Source: CP2-2F sp034432555
GTDB taxonomy: Bacteria > Chloroflexota > Anaerolineae > Aggregatilineales > UBA2796
Reading direction: 5' to 3'
DNA length: 64,000 nt
NCBI GenBank assembly: GCA_034432555.1
Contig: DAOUBW010000026.1
Span: forward strand, 118,045 to 182,044
Positions 42,949-51,371 of this stretch are shown here, one piece after another. Below the pieces are notes generated by a model. It did not search any database, was not told the DNA's origin, and saw only the letters and a list, made by a program, of their open reading frames with translations. Positions within the stretch are counted from its first letter, which is position 1; every line of letters begins with the position of its first letter. A program made the position numbers and the translations under genes.

Positions 42949-43851
42949 ATGGACGGCAATTTGGTTGGCACACAGCTTGGCGAATTCACTGTCGGTGCTT
43001 TGGTGGGCGATGGTGGCATGGGATCAGTCTATTTGGCAACACACCCAACCCGTCATGAACCACTTGCCATCAAGGTGCTGCTGCCGCAGTACGCGCAAGA
43101 TGACGAATTTCGAAAGCGTTTTGTGCGTGAAGGGGAAGTGCTAAGCCTTCTCTCACACCCACACATTATTCCTGTCTATCACTTCGGTGAGGATCGCGGC
43201 TACCTCTATTTCGTGATGCGCTATGTCAACGGTAAATCGCTCTACGAACTGCTGCTGAGCCGCCGCTTTTCGCCAATTGCCGCTTGGCAGATCATCAAGC
43301 CAATCGCCAGTGCGCTGGACTACGCTCACAGCCACGGCATCATCCACCGCGACATTAAGCCGGGCAACCTCCTGATCGAGGTGCAGATGGTAGATGGCAA
43401 GCCGCAAAACAAAATCTTCCTGGCGGACTTCGGCTTGAGCAAGGTCTTAACGTGGTCAACGCTGACGCAGACAGGCATCAGCGTTGGCACGCCACAGTAT
43501 ATGTCGCCAGAGCAGGTGATGGATTATCCGCTGACGCCCGCCTCAGATGTCTATTCGCTGGCAGTGGTGCTGTATGAAATGCTGCTCGGCAGGTTGCCCT
43601 TCTATGCCAAGCGCCCTGAACAACTCGCCTTCCGTCACCTAGACACGCCGCCGCCGCCGCCAAGTACGCTCCACGCCGACTTTCCCAGGCCTTTTGAAGA
43701 ATTGCTGCTGCGTGCCTTAGACAAAGAGCCTGCGCGCCGCCACCAAACAGGCGGCGAATTTGCACAGGCATACACAGAGGCAGCCCGCAAAGTTGGGCGT
43801 GAGCGCTGTGCGGTGGAATACTACGTTGGCGAGCCGCGCAATATCCGTTAG
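42949..43851 (+). CDS. Ser/Thr protein kinase, soluble
   Basis: A 300-residue Hanks-type kinase that is almost only the catalytic domain. The glycine loop is VGDGGMGSVYLA (about 19-30), the ATP Lys is in LAIKVLL, the catalytic loop is IIHRDIKPGNLL, the metal site is LADFGLSKV, and the activation segment ends GTPQYMSPEQV. No transmembrane helix or sensor domain follows, so it acts in the cytoplasm or with a partner. It ends head-on with a second kinase, with a four-base overlap of stop codons (TTAG). The FHA protein at 27.5 kb is a potential reader. Confidence 0.93.
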   Translation: MDGNLVGTQLGEFTVGALVGDGGMGSVYLATHPTRHEPLAIKVLLPQYAQDDEFRKRFVREGEVLSLLSHPHIIPVYHFGEDRGYLYFVMRYVNGKSLYELLLSRRFSPIAAWQIIKPIASALDYAHSHGIIHRDIKPGNLLIEVQMVDGKPQNKIFLADFGLSKVLTWSTLTQTGISVGTPQYMSPEQVMDYPLTPASDVYSLAVVLYEMLLGRLPFYAKRPEQLAFRHLDTPPPPPSTLHADFPRPFEELLLRALDKEPARRHQTGGEFAQAYTEAARKVGRERCAVEYYVGEPRNIR

Positions 43852-44948
43852 CGCGTGATTAGGAAGGTGATCAGCAGGATAAGCACGGCAAGGCTGACCA
43901 GCAGGATAACAATTAGTGCGTTTTGTGTGCGGCGTGTTGGGCTGATAGCGCTTGATAGGGCGGCGGGCGGGGACGAACGATGCTCTGTGGTGCTTAGGGC
44001 AAGTTGTTCGGGGCGGCGCACTAAGGTAGGATTCTCATTCAGCTCTCGCAGAATGCCGCTACCACCTTTTACCGGCTTCAGCACGATTGGCGGGCGTTCG
44101 GTGTGTGGTGCATTCCAGCGCTGATCTTTATCAGGCAGTTGTGCCACTGCATCGCGGAAGTGTTGCGCCAGCTCGCCGGCAGATTGCGGACGTTCGGCGG
44201 GCGCTTTGCTCAGCGCGCTCAGGATCGCTTTATCGAGGGCGGCTGGCACGGCGTTCAACTGGCTGGGCGCAGGCGGCAAAGCACGGCGGTGCAGGTAAAA
44301 ATAATCGGTGGTGCGCTCTGCCTCAAACGGGCGGTGACCGCTGAGCAACTCGCAGAGCAGCACGCCCAGCGCATAGACATCCGTGCGAATATCGGCTGGG
44401 GCGCCATCAGCAAGCTCAGGCGCCATGTAGGGCGGTGTGCCAAAGGCGAACTGCTCTGGGCTGCGCCTACCAATGGACTTTGCCAAACCAAAATCGGCAA
44501 GGTACAGTTGGTTTTTGGCGTCCAGCATCAGGTTAGAAGGCTTCAAATCGCAGTGGATGTAGCCCAGACTGTGTGCATAATCAAGGGCATGGGCAAGGTG
44601 CGTCAGCATCTGGGCAGCCTCGCGTGGGGAGTAGAGGCGCGTCATCAGGCGGTCTGCCACAGTGCTTTCAAAAAAGGGCATCACGATATAGGCAAGCTGG
44701 GCTGAAAGGTGATAATCACGCAGCGGCACAATGTAGGGATGGCGCAGTTGCTGCATGGCACGAATTTCACGCTCAAAGAAGGTCAGCGTGTTCGGATCAG
44801 ATTGTTCAGCCAGATATAGCACCTTCACCGCGGCGATCTCGCCCGTCTCAACGTGCTGGCAGCGGTAGACACGCGCCATCCCACCTTTCCCGATCAAACT
44901 TAGCACACGGTAAGCGCCTAGCTGCTTTGGTCTTGATTCATCCGTCAC
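43848..44948 (-). CDS. Ser/Thr protein kinase with C-terminal membrane anchor
   Basis: A 366-residue kinase. The glycine loop IGKGGMARVYRC, ATP Lys in AAVKVLYL, metal motif LADFGLAKS and GTPPYMAPEL are present. The catalytic loop reads YIHCDLKPSNL, with Cys instead of the usual Arg of HRD. This places it among non-RD kinases, so activation-loop phosphorylation may not be needed. A polar linker (270-340) leads to a C-terminal helix (NALIVILLVSLAVLILLITFLI), and almost nothing lies outside the membrane. GTG 44948 is preferred over upstream starts because TATAAT lies at 44983-44988 and GGAAGGTGG precedes it. Confidence 0.9.
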   Translation of the reverse strand: MTDESRPKQLGAYRVLSLIGKGGMARVYRCQHVETGEIAAVKVLYLAEQSDPNTLTFFEREIRAMQQLRHPYIVPLRDYHLSAQLAYIVMPFFESTVADRLMTRLYSPREAAQMLTHLAHALDYAHSLGYIHCDLKPSNLMLDAKNQLYLADFGLAKSIGRRSPEQFAFGTPPYMAPELADGAPADIRTDVYALGVLLCELLSGHRPFEAERTTDYFYLHRRALPPAPSQLNAVPAALDKAILSALSKAPAERPQSAGELAQHFRDAVAQLPDKDQRWNAPHTERPPIVLKPVKGGSGILRELNENPTLVRRPEQLALSTTEHRSSPPAALSSAISPTRRTQNALIVILLVSLAVLILLITFLITR

Positions 44949-44982
44949 TACACACGCCACCTTCCACAAACCTTCAATGGAG

Positions 44983-44988
44983 ATTATA
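44983..44988 (-). promoter_or_regulatory. -10 element for the anchored kinase gene
   Basis: TATAAT on the minus strand in GGTATAATC context, 35 bases before GTG 44948. Confidence 0.45.
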
Positions 44989-45052
44989 CCGCTAATTTGG
45001 GCGCGCTGCTGTGGCGCGAAAGGCTGTGCCACTACCACAGGGCTTAGATAAC

Positions 45053-45061
45053 TGCTACAAT
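45053..45061 (+). promoter_or_regulatory. Extended -10 element for yebC
   Basis: TGCTACAAT, 47 bases before ATG 45108, which has a GAGGG site. Confidence 0.45.
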
Positions 45062-45107
45062 AGCCAGCAATCTCGCTAATCTGTTGACAATAAGAGGGAC
45101 AAACCGC

Positions 45108-45857
45108 ATGTCTGGGCATAGTAAGTGGTCTACCATTAAGCGTAAGAAAGGCGCCTTAGACGCCAAACGCGGCAAGATTTTTACCCGTCTGGGGCGCGAA
45201 CTCACCATCGCTGCACGGGAAGGCGGCGGCAACCCTGAGGCAAATACGCGCCTGCGGCTTGCCATTGCCAAGGCAAAGGCTGCCAACATGCCAAAGGATA
45301 ATATTGATCGCGCCATCGCACGTGGTGCCGGCGGCGGCGATGACGGCGTGGTGATGGAAGAAATCACCTATGAGGGCTACGGTCCGCACGGCGTTGCCAT
45401 CCTGATTGATGTGCTAACCGATAACCGCAACCGTGCGCTCTCAGGTATTCGCACGCTCTTTAACCGCGCCAACGGCAACCTTGCCGAAGCAAACGCAGTG
45501 GCATGGCAGTTTGACCGCAAAGGCTACATCGAGATCAGCGCGGAAGGCGTAGACGCTGACGAGCTGCTGCTAACCGCTGCTGACGCCGGCGCTGATGATG
45601 TGGTTCCTGGTGAGGAAGCGCACATTGTCTACACGCCGCGTGAGGCACTGGCAGCGGTGGAGAACAAGCTCAGTGAAGCGGGCTACAACATCACCGACTC
45701 TAGCCTGAGCTGGGTTGCCAAAAGTGAGATGGAACTGCCCGTTGAGGATGCCGTGCAGGTGGCAAATTTGCTGGAGAAGCTGGAAGAACTGGACGACGTG
45801 CAGAGTGTTGCCAGCAACCTGAACATCACTGATGAGATTGCCGCTGCCATGGCGTAA
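45108..45857 (+). CDS. yebC: YebC/PmpR-family protein
   Basis: A 249-residue protein of the YebC family, described as transcription regulators and, more recently, as ribosome-associated factors that help translate proline stretches. The hallmark start MSGHSKWSTIKRKKGALDAKRGKIF is complete, followed by GGGNPEANTRLRLAIAKAKAANMP and YEGYGPHG, then three alpha/beta domains with the family's usual length. The start ATG 45108 fits the motif exactly. It has its own promoter, divergent from the kinase, and ends at a hairpin. Confidence 0.96.
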   Translation: MSGHSKWSTIKRKKGALDAKRGKIFTRLGRELTIAAREGGGNPEANTRLRLAIAKAKAANMPKDNIDRAIARGAGGGDDGVVMEEITYEGYGPHGVAILIDVLTDNRNRALSGIRTLFNRANGNLAEANAVAWQFDRKGYIEISAEGVDADELLLTAADAGADDVVPGEEAHIVYTPREALAAVENKLSEAGYNITDSSLSWVAKSEMELPVEDAVQVANLLEKLEELDDVQSVASNLNITDEIAAAMA

Positions 45858-45877
45858 GCGGCTGCCGACGCAGATTC

Positions 45878-45904
45878 AGCGGATGCAGAAACCCTGCATC
45901 CGCT
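45878..45904. terminator. Bidirectional hairpin between yebC and the DUF350 gene
   Basis: 11-bp perfect stem AGCGGATGCAG / CTGCATCCGCT with a 5-base loop between convergent genes. Confidence 0.65.
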
Positions 45905-45918
45905 CTTCGCAGCTGCGC

Positions 45919-46404
45919 TCAGAAGATTTGGAACAGCACCGTTAGGAACGGCGCGCACGCCAAGCCGCCCAAAAAGAGCGCCAGCGAGATATTCTGCTCA
46001 GCGATGCACTCGCGCTTGATCCAACCATAGGCGCTTTCGCCTTCTCCAGGCGTGAGCAGCCGATGCGCCGCCACAAAGGCAATCGCTGTGAAGGCGGAAG
46101 CAACCGCAATACCGCCTGCAATCCAAACGAAGGTTTCAAGCGGCGGTGTAACTTGCGGCAAGCCATCGCTAGCGAGCTTTGCTGCCCACAGGGAGGCGAT
46201 CAGCGCGATCACAAAATAGAGCGCGCCAACAGCAGGATTCTGCACGTCCTCAATCTCGTGGCGGATGCGGCGCGGCGGCACACCCAATATCCACAAGGCA
46301 ATCAGGCTGACTACTTGCGCGATCACCGTAGCGAAGATTGCCCACAGCAGCGCTGAGACAATCGCATCTACCGATAAGCCAGCGGGCGTTGTTTCAACAG
46401 GCAT
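45919..46404 (-). CDS. DUF350-like four-helix membrane protein
   Basis: A 161-residue membrane protein with four predicted helices. Two related halves each carry an acidic-Asn motif before a helix (EDVQNPAVGALYFVIAL and ECIAEQNISLALFLGGL), as in DUF350/UPF0719 proteins, whose role is poorly known. ATG 46404 starts MPVETTPAGLSVDAI. It begins 14 bases after the stop of an unknown gene, so the two form a small operon ending at a bidirectional hairpin. Confidence 0.65.
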   Translation of the reverse strand: MPVETTPAGLSVDAIVSALLWAIFATVIAQVVSLIALWILGVPPRRIRHEIEDVQNPAVGALYFVIALIASLWAAKLASDGLPQVTPPLETFVWIAGGIAVASAFTAIAFVAAHRLLTPGEGESAYGWIKRECIAEQNISLALFLGGLACAPFLTVLFQIF

Positions 46405-46418
46405 AACATAACTCTCTC

Positions 46419-46997
46419 TTAGGTGGTTGCCCAAATGGGCTGCTTTGCTAAATGCAGCCGCGAGAGGCTGCTCACCACGATCAGCCCTTCGGGCTGTGGG
46501 TAAAGGTGCTGCGTCTGCCACTTCAGCTGATTGGCAGTACGGCTAACCTGCCAGCCGATATGTGTGAAGGGCGTTTGCCCAAAAATGGACGGAAATGCCA
46601 ACCCTAACCCACCTTTGGGTAAGCAAGATGGCTGCCGAGTGACCGCAAAACGCACCGCGACCTGATAATCACCTTGAGCAAGGCGCGCTTGTTGACCGCG
46701 CAGTGCGCCGAAAGCGTGCTGATAGGCAGCCGATGGCAGCGGCAGCGCCACACAAGCTAACACCTCATGCAGCGGCGCGGAGTCGGCGTGCTGTGCGCTG
46801 ATCCAATGGCTCTCACCGATAATGCGGAAGGTGATGCGCCAGTTGCCGTAGTGTTGCGTTATCTCGCGCAGCACGCTCAGTGTTTCGGGCGCAGCGCCTT
46901 GCCACACCAGCAGGCGCAGATCACGCGGATGCTGATAGATCGGCAGCAGCGGCACGGGCAAATCAGTTCCGTTGAAGGCGTCGTGGTTTGTGTTCAC
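46419..46997 (-). CDS. Protein of unknown function, likely leaderless
   Basis: A 192-residue cytoplasmic protein without a recognised domain. It starts VNTNHDAFNGTDLPVPLLPIY and contains several aromatic and Gln-rich strands (GNWRITFRIIGESHWIS, QVAVRFAVTRQPS). GTG 46997 lies just seven bases from a TATACT element, which would put the transcript start on the start codon, so no ribosome site is available. The frame is open further upstream, but that part overlaps the promoter and the end of the glycosidase gene. It is followed by the DUF350 gene. Confidence 0.55.
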   Translation of the reverse strand: MNTNHDAFNGTDLPVPLLPIYQHPRDLRLLVWQGAAPETLSVLREITQHYGNWRITFRIIGESHWISAQHADSAPLHEVLACVALPLPSAAYQHAFGALRGQQARLAQGDYQVAVRFAVTRQPSCLPKGGLGLAFPSIFGQTPFTHIGWQVSRTANQLKWQTQHLYPQPEGLIVVSSLSRLHLAKQPIWATT

Positions 46998-47004
46998 AAG
47001 CGCA

Positions 47005-47010
47005 AGTATA
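47005..47010 (-). promoter_or_regulatory. -10 element implying a leaderless transcript
   Basis: TATACT on the minus strand, exactly seven bases before GTG 46997. Confidence 0.45.
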
Positions 47011-47031
47011 CCATGTTGTGCTGCGCGCCGC

Positions 47032-48669
47032 TCAGCGCACTTTTGGCACGGCGCGCAGCGCGATGAAGGCAGGGCGCGGATTACCTTGCGAATCCAGCAA
47101 GGCGAAGCCTGCTTCTTCACGGCTGTTATCGACCATGCCTGGAATTAGGGCAAAATTGAGGTTCCAGAGCATCATCGGCGCCACGAATTCGTTGTAAGGC
47201 GCGCTCTGTGCTAATCGGAAAGCGCGCACGATGTAGGCTGCCTGCTGTTCCTGATTGATGAGCGTTTGCCAACCAACACTGGCATCCGCGCTGGCGGGTG
47301 TGCCATCACTGCGCCGCAAGCCGTCGTAGGTCGCCCAGCCAAACTCGGTCACCCATAAGCGCGCCGCGCCGTGTCCGTTCCGCACCATGATTTGGCGGTA
47401 GGCGTCCAGCGTTTCGCGGAAATAGAAGGAGGGATGCTCATACCAGCCACTGACGCCGCTGGTGGCTTGGCAGCAGCGCGCCTCTGGCGGGTTTGCCCAG
47501 CCAAAGCTGTGCGCGCCGACGCCAATATCGCCATCCGTGCTGAGCGTTGCCAAGCCGTTGTTATAAAGTTCTTGCAGCCATTCGCGGTCGCCCATTGTGC
47601 TGCCATCAGGTAGGGTGATAGTTGGTGCAGGACCGGCAGTGATCACGATAATGCGGTGGTTCGGCTTCAGTGTGGACGGCTGGGCGCGTTGTTCGCGCAG
47701 AATCGCCTCGTAAGCAGGGCGGAAGTAGCGCATGTAGTCGGCGCCGCTGATGGTGTTGCCGCGCCACTCACGGATCAGGTTTGGCTCGTTCCAAATCTCG
47801 ATGGCGTCAATAAATTCAGGTTTGGTATCGCGCACAAAGGCGGCAATAAAATCGGCAAGGTGCTGTGGATTGCTCGGCGGACCTGACTCGACATCACGCA
47901 CCTCAGGTGGACGCGCCCAATTCGGCGCTTTGGCAACGCTGATCAACGTCTTAAAGCCGCGGACGCTGGCACGCTGCACGTTCAGCACTTTGGCACGGTA
48001 AAAGTCGTTAAACTGCCCTTGAGCAGGCTCGTAAAGTTCCCACGCAAGCTGGAATTTCACCCAGCCAACGCCTAGCTCAGCCGCGCGATCTAACATGGCG
48101 GAAAACTCATTATCGGTCAGGAAGCCATGAATCTGAATGCCCATCAGGTCAGCGTGAAGTGCCTCGCCTGTCCCGATAGGGACGAGCGTAGAGGGCGGCG
48201 GCAGCGTGCCGCTTGGAAAGGTTGGGCTGGGCATAGGTGTATAGGTCGGCGGTGGTGTGTAGTTAGGGTCTACCACTGCGCCAAACGGTGAGGTTGCGGT
48301 TGGCGAGCCTTGCACGGGTGCTGGCGGGATTAGGCTTGGTGTTGCGGTTGGCGGCGGTGGTGAAGCATCTATGACTGCGCCGAAAGTCGCTGCGCTGCCG
48401 GGCGTGCCGCCTTGGGCGATCAGCGTGGCGGGCGACGGTGAAAGCTGAGCGGCAAGCATTGGTGTGGCGCTGGCATCGTTCACGGCGCCTAGCTGCCCAA
48501 CCAATGGCGTATTAACAATTTCAGGGGACAGCGTGGCAGTGCTGCGCCCGTAGACGGGTGCTTCAGTCGGCACGCGCTCTGTCAGGTTGGGCGTACATGC
48601 CGCTGACAGAGCAAACAGGCTGATGAGGACAAGGGATAAAAGGCGCGCTGCGCGTGAATAGGTCATCAT
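47032..48669 (-). CDS. Lipoprotein glycoside hydrolase (clan GH-A, GH39/GH5-like)
   Basis: A 545-residue surface lipoprotein glycosidase. A signal helix ends in lipobox LSAAC; residues ~25-165 are a long Thr/Pro/Ser-rich spacer with internal repeats (FGAVIDASPPPPTATPS, FGAVVDPNYTPPPTYTP). The catalytic TIM barrel (~170-545) shows the two clan-A glutamates: IEIWNEPNL (acid/base) and LWVTEFGWATYDG (nucleophile). The fold suggests action on a beta-linked glycan such as a xylan, mannan or glucan, not resolvable here. The start is ATG 48669 or 48666. A TATCAT about eight bases upstream suggests another leaderless transcript. Confidence 0.85.
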   Translation of the reverse strand: MMTYSRAARLLSLVLISLFALSAACTPNLTERVPTEAPVYGRSTATLSPEIVNTPLVGQLGAVNDASATPMLAAQLSPSPATLIAQGGTPGSAATFGAVIDASPPPPTATPSLIPPAPVQGSPTATSPFGAVVDPNYTPPPTYTPMPSPTFPSGTLPPPSTLVPIGTGEALHADLMGIQIHGFLTDNEFSAMLDRAAELGVGWVKFQLAWELYEPAQGQFNDFYRAKVLNVQRASVRGFKTLISVAKAPNWARPPEVRDVESGPPSNPQHLADFIAAFVRDTKPEFIDAIEIWNEPNLIREWRGNTISGADYMRYFRPAYEAILREQRAQPSTLKPNHRIIVITAGPAPTITLPDGSTMGDREWLQELYNNGLATLSTDGDIGVGAHSFGWANPPEARCCQATSGVSGWYEHPSFYFRETLDAYRQIMVRNGHGAARLWVTEFGWATYDGLRRSDGTPASADASVGWQTLINQEQQAAYIVRAFRLAQSAPYNEFVAPMMLWNLNFALIPGMVDNSREEAGFALLDSQGNPRPAFIALRAVPKVR

Positions 48670-48847
48670 GGCAGCTAATGATACCACAGATAGCCACTGT
48701 TGCGAGAGGTGTGTAGGGCAAGCGGCGGTAAAAAGGTGGATTACACCCTGCTCTAAAACCGCGGGGACTAGTGAGGATCAGGGAGTAAGTATCCGCATAG
48801 GCGCAATCTTCACCCGACCTGAGTTGCCTAAGCGGTCATCGGCGCGC

Positions 48848-48853
48848 TACAAT
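48848..48853 (+). promoter_or_regulatory. -10 element for the small DUF385 gene
   Basis: TACAAT in GCTACAAT context, 24 bases before ATG 48878; the leader would be only about 17 bases. Confidence 0.4.
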
Positions 48854-48877
48854 GCCAGCCAAATGGGTGAGGAGACA

Positions 48878-49225
48878 ATGAGCGATAGCAACCCTGAGGA
48901 CATCTTCCTTTATCTGACGACGGTTGGGCGCAAAAGCGGCTTGCCACGCCAGATCGAGATTTGGTTTGTGGAAGACGGCGGCTGTTACTATATGCTCTCC
49001 GGTGGCTATGAGCGCGCCGATTGGGTAAAAAATTTGCGCCAGACGCCGCAAGTGCAGTTCAGCGTTGGCAGGCGTGCCGATCAGGTGGCGGTGCTGCCGC
49101 TCACACAAGCGCTTGCCCGTGTGGTGCCTGCTGATGATCCGATTGCAGAGCGCGTCCTCAGCCTGATGGATGCCAAGTATGGCTGGCGCGAAGGCTTGAT
49201 CGTTGAGGTGCGCCCCAGCGCGTAA
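48878..49225 (+). CDS. Small DUF385 / deazaflavin-dependent oxidoreductase-like protein
   Basis: A 115-residue protein of the same split-barrel family as the gene at 1851. The signature LYLTTVGRKSGLPRQIEIWF is clear, and GGCYYMLSGGYERADWVKNL follows, ending with a WREG motif. It is shorter than average F420 enzymes and lacks the membrane tail of its paralogue. F420 binding is inferred from the family. ATG 48878 has GAGG five bases upstream; an earlier in-frame ATG (48863) is possible. A lipoprotein gene follows 17 bases downstream. Confidence 0.78.
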   Translation: MSDSNPEDIFLYLTTVGRKSGLPRQIEIWFVEDGGCYYMLSGGYERADWVKNLRQTPQVQFSVGRRADQVAVLPLTQALARVVPADDPIAERVLSLMDAKYGWREGLIVEVRPSA

Positions 49226-49242
49226 CCATACATGGAGTGATC

Positions 49243-50424
49243 ATGCGCCGTTTTGCCCTGTTGATTATCTTTGTGCTGCTGCTGGTCGGTTGCAGCGATA
49301 CACCCGCTGTGTTGGTGGCAACACCGCTGCCGCCGGATAGCGATTTCCGCACCTATCGGCATCCGAGTGGCGTCTTTACGCTGCGGCTGCCGCCTGAATG
49401 GTCGGTGCGCGACCTGAGCGATGGCACTGCCGCACGGGCGGAATTTTCAGCGCCGAACACCAACAGTCTGCCCTTGAGCGTCTATGTGCTAAACATTGGT
49501 AGCCAGCTCAGCGCTACGGCGCTCATCGAGCAGATTGATCGCTACCTTGAGACCTTTCACGGTGCGGACTACAGCGAGAGCAGCCGTGCTGCACAAGGCG
49601 ATGGCAGTTGGCGTGTGGTTGGCGTGCGGCAGACGGGCATTGGCGCACGCACCTTGAATACCTTTCTACAGGCGGACGGCACCTTCCTAAGCGTGCTGGA
49701 GGCAGATGTAACTGATCTGGATGAGGCGGCGCTCAACACACTGCGCGCCGTGATCAACACACTGCGCGTTGATCCGCGTGCGGCGCTCAATGTGGGCGAT
49801 CTGCGCGCCGCGCCGGAGGTGCCTATCGCAGAGGTTGGTGCGCTCATCTTTAGCGGCTTGCACACATGGACAGCGCCTAACGGCGATTTTGTGATCAACG
49901 GCTTGGTGACAAACGCCGCCGGCGCGCCGCTGGAAGCAATCCGCGTGACGGCGCTCTTTTTCGATGCCGATGATGTCCAACTGAGCGAACAAGCGAACGT
50001 GCTTAGCACGGAGGTGCTGGAAAACGGCTTTAGCGCGCCGTTCTCGATCCGTTTTCGCGGCGGCAAACCGACCCGTGCCGCCCGCTACGAACTGCGAAGT
50101 GCTGCCCGCCACGCCGAGTTTGCTCTGCAAAGCTACTTGGGCGAAGATGCCTTTATCCGCGGCAATGAGATCGCTCGCTATAATGCTAACGGCTTTCTAA
50201 CCGTCAGCGGTGATATTGTCAACCAGACGCAGAGCGCCGCCGCTTTCGTAAAGGTCATCATCGCCGTGCTGGATGATCAAGGGCGTGTGGTTGCCACCGA
50301 CAGCGCCTTCCTAAATCGTCCAACGCTGCTGCCGGGCGAGGCGGCACGCTTTGAAGTGGTCTTTCCAGAGCTAGGCGGCAACGCTATTCGCTACATCATC
50401 AGTGTGGAAGGCAAGCGCGGCTAG
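49243..50424 (+). CDS. Lipoprotein with C-terminal FxLYD-like beta domains
   Basis: A 393-residue lipoprotein. ATG 49243 has GGAG five bases before it; signal helix MRRFALLIIFVLLLVGC ends in a lipobox. Residues ~35-180 resemble a PsbP/DUF1795-like fold (FRTYRHPSGVFTLRLPPEWSV). Residues ~195-390 hold two related beta-sandwich units (FVINGLVTNAAGAPLEAIRVTALFFD and LTVSGDIVNQTQSAAAFVKVIIAVLDDQG), like FxLYD domains. The function is unknown. Its stop codon overlaps that of the convergent hydrolase by four bases (CTAG). Confidence 0.75.
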   Translation: MRRFALLIIFVLLLVGCSDTPAVLVATPLPPDSDFRTYRHPSGVFTLRLPPEWSVRDLSDGTAARAEFSAPNTNSLPLSVYVLNIGSQLSATALIEQIDRYLETFHGADYSESSRAAQGDGSWRVVGVRQTGIGARTLNTFLQADGTFLSVLEADVTDLDEAALNTLRAVINTLRVDPRAALNVGDLRAAPEVPIAEVGALIFSGLHTWTAPNGDFVINGLVTNAAGAPLEAIRVTALFFDADDVQLSEQANVLSTEVLENGFSAPFSIRFRGGKPTRAARYELRSAARHAEFALQSYLGEDAFIRGNEIARYNANGFLTVSGDIVNQTQSAAAFVKVIIAVLDDQGRVVATDSAFLNRPTLLPGEAARFEVVFPELGGNAIRYIISVEGKRG

Positions 50425-51314
50425 GCATCGCGCAGCCACGCGATCAGCAGTTCGTTCACGCGCTCAGGCTGATCTTGCTGGACGAAATGCCCGCTGTTCG
50501 GAATGTAGTCTATCTGCAAGCCGCCTTGCACATAGCGCCGAGACCATTCCGCCGTCTCTTTGGTCAGGGCAAAATCAGGCTCGCCCCAGATCAGGCGCGT
50601 CGGTACGCGGATGGTTAGATCGCGGCGCAACAAAGCACGGGCGTGCCGAAAGAACTGGCGATAGTAATCCAGCGCGGCGCTCACGCTGCCTTTTTGCGCC
50701 CACGCCTCGCGGAAAACGTTCAATTCCGCCTTGCTAATGCCGTTGGGCGTGCCGCGCCGCAGGCTGGCTGCCAACAGGCGGAAGTTGTTGCGCGTTAGGG
50801 CGTGTTCTGGCAGGTGCGGCAGTTGGAAGAAAAAGGTATACCAACTGCGCCCAATTTGCTTGAGAAACAGGCGGCGCAGCACTTCGGACACCACAGATGG
50901 ATGTGGCACGTTGAGAATGGTCAGCTTTTTGACGACCTCTGGGTAAAAAGCGCCGACCAACCACGCGATCAGCCCGCCCCAATCATGCCCGACAACGTGC
51001 GCCTGTTCATAGCCAAGCGCACGGATCAGGTTGACGACATCTTTTGCGAGCGTGAACGGATCATAGGGCGGACGGCGCTCCGTCAGGTTGTAGCCGCGCA
51101 AATCCGGTGCTGCCGCACGGAAGCCAGCAGCAGCCAACGCCTTGATCTGCCAGCGCCACGAATACCACAGCTCTGGAAAGCCGTGCAGCAGCACCACCAG
51201 TGGCGCGCCTTCTTCGCCCTCTTGCACTACATGCATCCGCAAGCTCTCGGTCGTGATCATCCCACCCTGAAAGTCAGCAGGCATCAGCAGCGGGCGCGGA
51301 ATTGTTTCAGACAT
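50421..51314 (-). CDS. Alpha/beta hydrolase (epoxide hydrolase/dehalogenase-like)
   Basis: A 297-residue alpha/beta hydrolase. Visible parts of the active site are the oxyanion motif LLHGFPELWYSWRWQ, the nucleophile Asp in VVGHDWGGLIAW and the catalytic His in NSGHFVQQDQPE. An Asp nucleophile with HGFPE is typical of epoxide hydrolases and haloacid/haloalkane dehalogenases, not esterases. The substrate is not known. It converges with the lipoprotein gene, and the two stops overlap by four bases. Confidence 0.88.
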   Translation of the reverse strand: MSETIPRPLLMPADFQGGMITTESLRMHVVQEGEEGAPLVVLLHGFPELWYSWRWQIKALAAAGFRAAAPDLRGYNLTERRPPYDPFTLAKDVVNLIRALGYEQAHVVGHDWGGLIAWLVGAFYPEVVKKLTILNVPHPSVVSEVLRRLFLKQIGRSWYTFFFQLPHLPEHALTRNNFRLLAASLRRGTPNGISKAELNVFREAWAQKGSVSAALDYYRQFFRHARALLRRDLTIRVPTRLIWGEPDFALTKETAEWSRRYVQGGLQIDYIPNSGHFVQQDQPERVNELLIAWLRDA

Positions 51315-51371
51315 TCGTTAACTCCCAAGCATCAGGCTGTATAAGCTGAATTTTAGCAGAAGCGCCCTGTT

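Noticed and set aside
44949..45119. N-terminal extension of the anchored kinase
   Set aside because: It contains the TATAAT promoter and has no kinase-like sequence.
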